Shown in pieces: positions 9,828 through 12,061 of a stretch of DNA of 12,061 bases. The notes beneath the pieces were generated by a model. That model saw only the letters and a program-made list of their open reading frames with translations. It had not been told where the DNA came from and searched no databases. The stretch covers positions 1 to 12,061 of the forward strand of contig JALLPB010000944.1 in assembly GCA_036939975.1 (NCBI GenBank). Direction: 5' to 3'. Made by a program: the position numbers and the translations under genes. The first letter of the stretch is position 1; each line of letters opens with the position of its first letter. This DNA is from Cyclostephanos tholiformis. Lineage: Eukaryota > Bacillariophyta > Thalassiosirophyceae > Thalassiosirales > Thalassiosiraceae.

Positions 9828-10398
9828 CCCCACCAGCGACGTCGGCGGTGGCGTCGTTTCGATGATTCCCATCATCCCTCCCATCATTACTCGGGTGATT
9901 TTCGATCTCCTCGACGTGTCGCTCGTCGCCTTGGACGATGTCATCGTCATCGTGGCGATCCCTCCCCCCCCCATCATCGTTATCGTCGTCGTCGTAATCG
10001 TCGTCGAACCATGATTCCGGGGGGGGTAGTAAGGTCATCATCCCCCTCCCCTCCTCCTCGTCATCCTCCCTTCCGCCATCCCTCGCGTCGCAATCGTCAT
10101 CGACGTCATCGTCGTCGTCATCCCCGTCGTTTCCTTCTCCCCCCCCCCCCCCGACGTCACCGCGAAAAATATCGTCGATCGCGTCGTCCATGAAGCGCTC
10201 GAAATCCCTGAAATCGTCATATACTCCACCGCCCCCCATCCCACCCCCCGTCCCCCCCCCCCGGTCATTCCCGCATATCGTCGACTTGTCGCCATCGTCG
10301 TCGTCGTCATCGCGTCGGCCGTTTTCGGACGAGGAGGAGGAGGAGGACGACGACGACGACGACGACGACGATCGAACCGTCGCCACGCGGGGGGACAT
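5351..10398 (-). CDS. FYVE - class 3 (DAG lipase-like) lipase - FYVE protein, five exons
   Basis: Exons by splicing inference are 10398-6996, 6878-6191, 6097-6051, 5959-5916 and 5842-5351: 4674 nt, 1557 residues, with frame kept throughout. The order is: a disordered Ser/Asp/Gly-rich N terminus (1-520); FYVE finger 1 (C528, C531, C544, C547, C552, H555, C576, C579); a helical region (about 584-715); a Glu run (about 737-749); the lipase (about 880-1415); and FYVE finger 2 (C1436, C1439, C1462, C1465, C1470, C1473, C1492, C1495). The lipase has the nucleophile elbow GHSLGGG (Ser1063), an Asp in HDDVVPRL (D1136) and a His in SDHMTKAYYEGL (H1402), matching the Ser-Asp-His order of diacylglycerol lipases. 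FYVE fingers bind PI3P on endosomes, so the likely role is acyl-lipid hydrolysis at endosomal or vacuolar membranes; substrate is inferred. No signal peptide or transmembrane segment is evident. ATG at 10398 is the first in frame with the long exon; an upstream noncoding exon cannot be excluded. Confidence 0.85.
5843..5915 (-). other. Intron 4 of the FYVE-lipase gene
   Basis: This 73-nt, AT-rich intron has donor GTGAGT and acceptor TTGCAAAG. It follows the 44-nt micro-exon 5959-5916 and is in phase 0, joining RRISM to AGNMLSDHMT. The acceptor lacks a good pyrimidine tract, so this boundary is slightly less certain than the others. Confidence 0.8.
5960..6050 (-). other. Intron 3 of the FYVE-lipase gene
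   Basis: This 91-nt intron has donor GTAAGG and acceptor CATACAG. It follows the 47-nt micro-exon 6097-6051 and splits an Ala codon (G|CA). Splicing gives YKAAFVPRRFRSLRRISM, a plausible lipase continuation into exon 5. Confidence 0.85.
6098..6190 (-). other. Intron 2 of the FYVE-lipase gene
   Basis: This 93-nt intron has donor GTGAGT at 6190 and an acceptor after a pyrimidine-rich stretch ending TTTTCCAG. It splits a Pro codon (CC|C). Splicing yields MFIPGKIVHIYTHRGGYKA, the expected strand of a DAG lipase-like fold; unspliced, the frame stops at TGA within the donor. Confidence 0.88.
6879..6995 (-). other. Intron 1 of the FYVE-lipase gene
   Basis: This 117-nt intron has donor GTTAGT directly after ...TTGCATG and acceptor TTCCAG. 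It splits codon 1135 after its first base (G|AT, Asp). Removing it joins VVLH to DDVVPRLTPTSV, restoring the conserved catalytic Asp block of class 3 lipases. Reading through would meet TAG two codons later. Confidence 0.9.
8158..8192. repeat. (CTC)n microsatellite encoding a Glu run
   Basis: This near-pure CTC tract on the plus strand is read on the minus strand as GAG/GAA, giving about eleven glutamates (residues about 737-749). It separates the helical region after FYVE finger 1 from the lipase domain and probably forms an acidic linker. Confidence 0.8.
10328..10371. repeat. (GAG)n(GAC)n compound microsatellite at the lipase N terminus
   Basis: A GAG tract runs directly into a GAC tract. 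On the coding (minus) strand both are read as TCC/TCG, giving an uninterrupted serine run of about 15 residues starting around residue 10. Because both triplets encode Ser in this frame, the protein run is longer than either DNA repeat alone. Confidence 0.85.
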
Positions 10399-10992
10399 CG
10401 ATCACTATTTTTTTATTTTTTTTTTGCTCAAGTATTATCGATATATATCTACCGAGCAAGCCATTAGCGCGGGTGGCAGGTGATTTGTTCGATATCTTGA
10501 TGTGAGCGAATATTATGATGATAGGATATTGTGTAATTACGTCGATGTCATTCGTCGTCGTCGGTCGTCGTTCGTCTCGTCATGTCACATCGTGGGAACC
10601 GAAAGAATTTTCGTTGCTTCGTTGTTTTCGGTGTGGTGGGTATCGCGATATAATAATAAGGTACCTATTATTGTACTTTGTATTTATCTACAGTATTTAG
10701 ATTTTACCAAAAATTTTGATGATAAGTAGGGCGATGTCAGTCGTCGATGTGGCATCCCACACAACATACAATTATTGCATCTTTTATTATTATTATTTGT
10801 TTGAAAAACAATAAAAATCCTAAGACATCACCCGACGAACATAATAATATCGATGAACACACGAGAGAGAGAGAAGGACAATACCATTATGGATCCTGTA
10901 GTAATACGCCGATTGATTCGAATGACACCTCGTCCTCCCTCCATTTTGCTCCCGTTCATCCCTTCGTCCACCCCTGGCCAGAGAATGTTGCG
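10399..10992. other. Intergenic region upstream of the FYVE-lipase gene
   Basis: This 594-nt stretch is AT-rich. A T tract at about 10409-10425 (an A tract on the lipase coding strand) lies just upstream of the lipase ATG, followed by an ATATATAT-like motif near 10440. Short open frames here, including one at 10747-11007, have no recognisable composition or motif and the latter runs into the LTR. No tRNA or other RNA gene was recognised. It presumably contains the lipase promoter. Confidence 0.5.
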
Positions 10993-11134
10993 TGTCCTAT
11001 GCGTTGAAGAGGACTAGAATAATTGAATTGAGTAAAGATTGACTTTGATAATAAAAAGTGAGATGTTTACTAGATTTAGATCTGTAGAATTTAAAATATA
11101 AAACTTGATAAAACTGCTCGATGAGCATAGGATA
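10993..11134 (-). mobile_element. 3' LTR (142 bp) of a Ty3/gypsy-like retroelement
   Basis: On the plus strand the interval begins TGTCCTATGC (10993-11002) and ends GCATAGGATA (11125-11134); these are inverted repeats with one mismatch. In element orientation the LTR starts TATCCTATGC and ends GCATAGGACA, so the canonical TG...CA is intact at one end and changed to TA at the other. The inner boundary abuts the polypurine tract exactly, which is where a 3' LTR should begin. The 5 bp outside the outer boundary (TTGCG, 10988-10992) is the expected target-site duplication; its partner would lie beyond the window. Confidence 0.72.
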
Positions 11135-11143
11135 TCCTCCCCC
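11135..11143 (-). other. Polypurine tract of the retroelement
   Basis: On the minus strand this reads GGGGGAGGA, immediately upstream of the LTR. A purine run here primes plus-strand DNA synthesis in LTR retroelements. Its position against the LTR edge and downstream of the pol remnant supports the element's orientation. Confidence 0.72.
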
Positions 11144-11183
11144 ATGGACTTTAAGATTCAATCGAAAAGTCTATCTTCTATGA

Positions 11184-12061
11184 TCATTCACGAGAAAGGT
11201 ATGGAGTAATGCAGCGGATGCTGATGACATCCGTGTAGGAGCCGCATTCAATTTTGGCTTTGCCATTATCGAAGATCTCAAGAATGGTGAAGGGGCCGTG
11301 AGACTGCATCGTGGGGCAAAAGTAGTACCTTGTCTTCGACTTGGTATTGATGCTCTAGCCGCTTTTTGTTCTCCTTGACATTGTTTTGCAATGCCTGTTT
11401 GTTATGTAATGCTTTGAAACGCTCCCAGTCGATAAAAATCTTCTGTCGAAAGAGCATGTTATAACCAAAGGCAAGTTGAGCAAGTGAATAAAGTCCTTGC
11501 TCCGGCGTTGTAGTACAAATCGCACAAGCGCAGGCTTGTACCAACCTGTCAATGTCTGAGCTCCAATCAGTGTTGAAAACGCTCGTGCGAAGTTATTCAC
11601 CTAGCACTCCGAATGTGCGCTCAATGATTGCGTTTGCCTGCAGGTTCTTGACTGTAGTGAGTTTGCTTTTAATCCCATAACTGTCAAGTAACTCCTGAAA
11701 TTCAATCCTGACAAATTCATTGCCATTATCATGGCAACACTCATTTGGTTGTGGATAGCGACATAGCCACTCTCTGTCGAAAGCTTTAGCTGTCACAATG
11801 GAGGAAGCGCTTTTGATGCGGACAAATTCTGTCCACTTCGTGCATGCGTCCACGATTGCCAAAATTTGTATCTCAAAAGAAGTGATCGCGCCGGTCTCCT
11901 TGTTCGCATAACGAATCTTCCAATGCCCGCCACAATCAACGTGAACCTTCTCCCATGGATTCTTGTTTCACAGGGCTGGAACGAGATGAAGTTTGCTGTA
12001 TTGTTTCTTGTTTGACTGTTTGTTGCGTTGGCAGCTATCACACGTTTCCACATGTTTTTCA
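11184..12061 (-). pseudogene. Ty3/gypsy-like pol remnant: integrase and C-terminal region, broken
   Basis: Reading from the window edge, the remnant has a CxxC half of an H2C2 zinc finger (CDSCQRNK) and an integrase core with all three acidic positions (WEKVHVD, CHDNGNEF, AIIERTFG with Glu at 11620-11622). A C-terminal section follows with DWERFKALHNKQ, then HGPFTILEIFDNG and an end near RCITPYLSRE. The zinc finger and core suggest a Ty3-type rather than Ty1-type pol. It is not functional as it stands: in-frame TGA (11968-11970) and TAA (11593-11595) interrupt it, and the frame must shift once between about 11340 and 11303. The reverse transcriptase and protease would lie beyond the right edge. 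It runs toward the polypurine tract and LTR, in the correct order. Confidence 0.82.

Noticed and set aside
10747..11007. 86-codon plus-strand open frame
   Set aside because: It has no recognisable motif, sits in AT-rich intergenic DNA and ends inside the LTR.

Overview
The window looks like nuclear DNA of a unicellular stramenopile, most likely a diatom. Three things suggest this: short GT-AG introns (73-117 nt), a FYVE/class-3-lipase protein of a kind I associate with stramenopiles, and a decayed Ty3/gypsy-like retrotransposon. Both host genes are also packed with GAC/GTC-type trinucleotide repeats. The taxonomic call is inference; no rRNA or marker gene is present.

Layout. Positions 1-407 hold a short minisatellite with strong dyad symmetry (about 91-217) and a pyrimidine-rich leader. 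Positions 408-5129 (+) encode a long intronless protein recognisable as NAA25/MDM20, the auxiliary subunit of the NatB N-terminal acetyltransferase, inflated to 1573 residues by low-complexity inserts. After a 221-nt gap between convergent 3' ends, the minus strand carries a five-exon gene (10398 down to 5351). I reconstructed it by splicing four introns: it encodes about 1557 residues with a FYVE zinc finger, a helical region, a diacylglycerol-lipase-like alpha/beta hydrolase and a second FYVE finger at the C terminus. The catalytic Ser, Asp and His fall in exons 1, 2 and 5, so the enzyme is only visible after splicing.

Positions 10399-10992 are AT-rich intergenic DNA holding the lipase promoter region. 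Positions 10993-12061 hold the 3' end of a Ty3-like retroelement on the minus strand: a 142-bp LTR bounded by 10-bp inverted repeats, an adjoining polypurine tract, and a broken integrase-coding region that runs off the window.

The two host genes share no obvious pathway; one serves co-translational protein acetylation and the other probably lipid hydrolysis at PI3P-marked membranes. They do share a striking architecture: repeat-rich, low-complexity 5' halves and ordinary conserved 3' halves.
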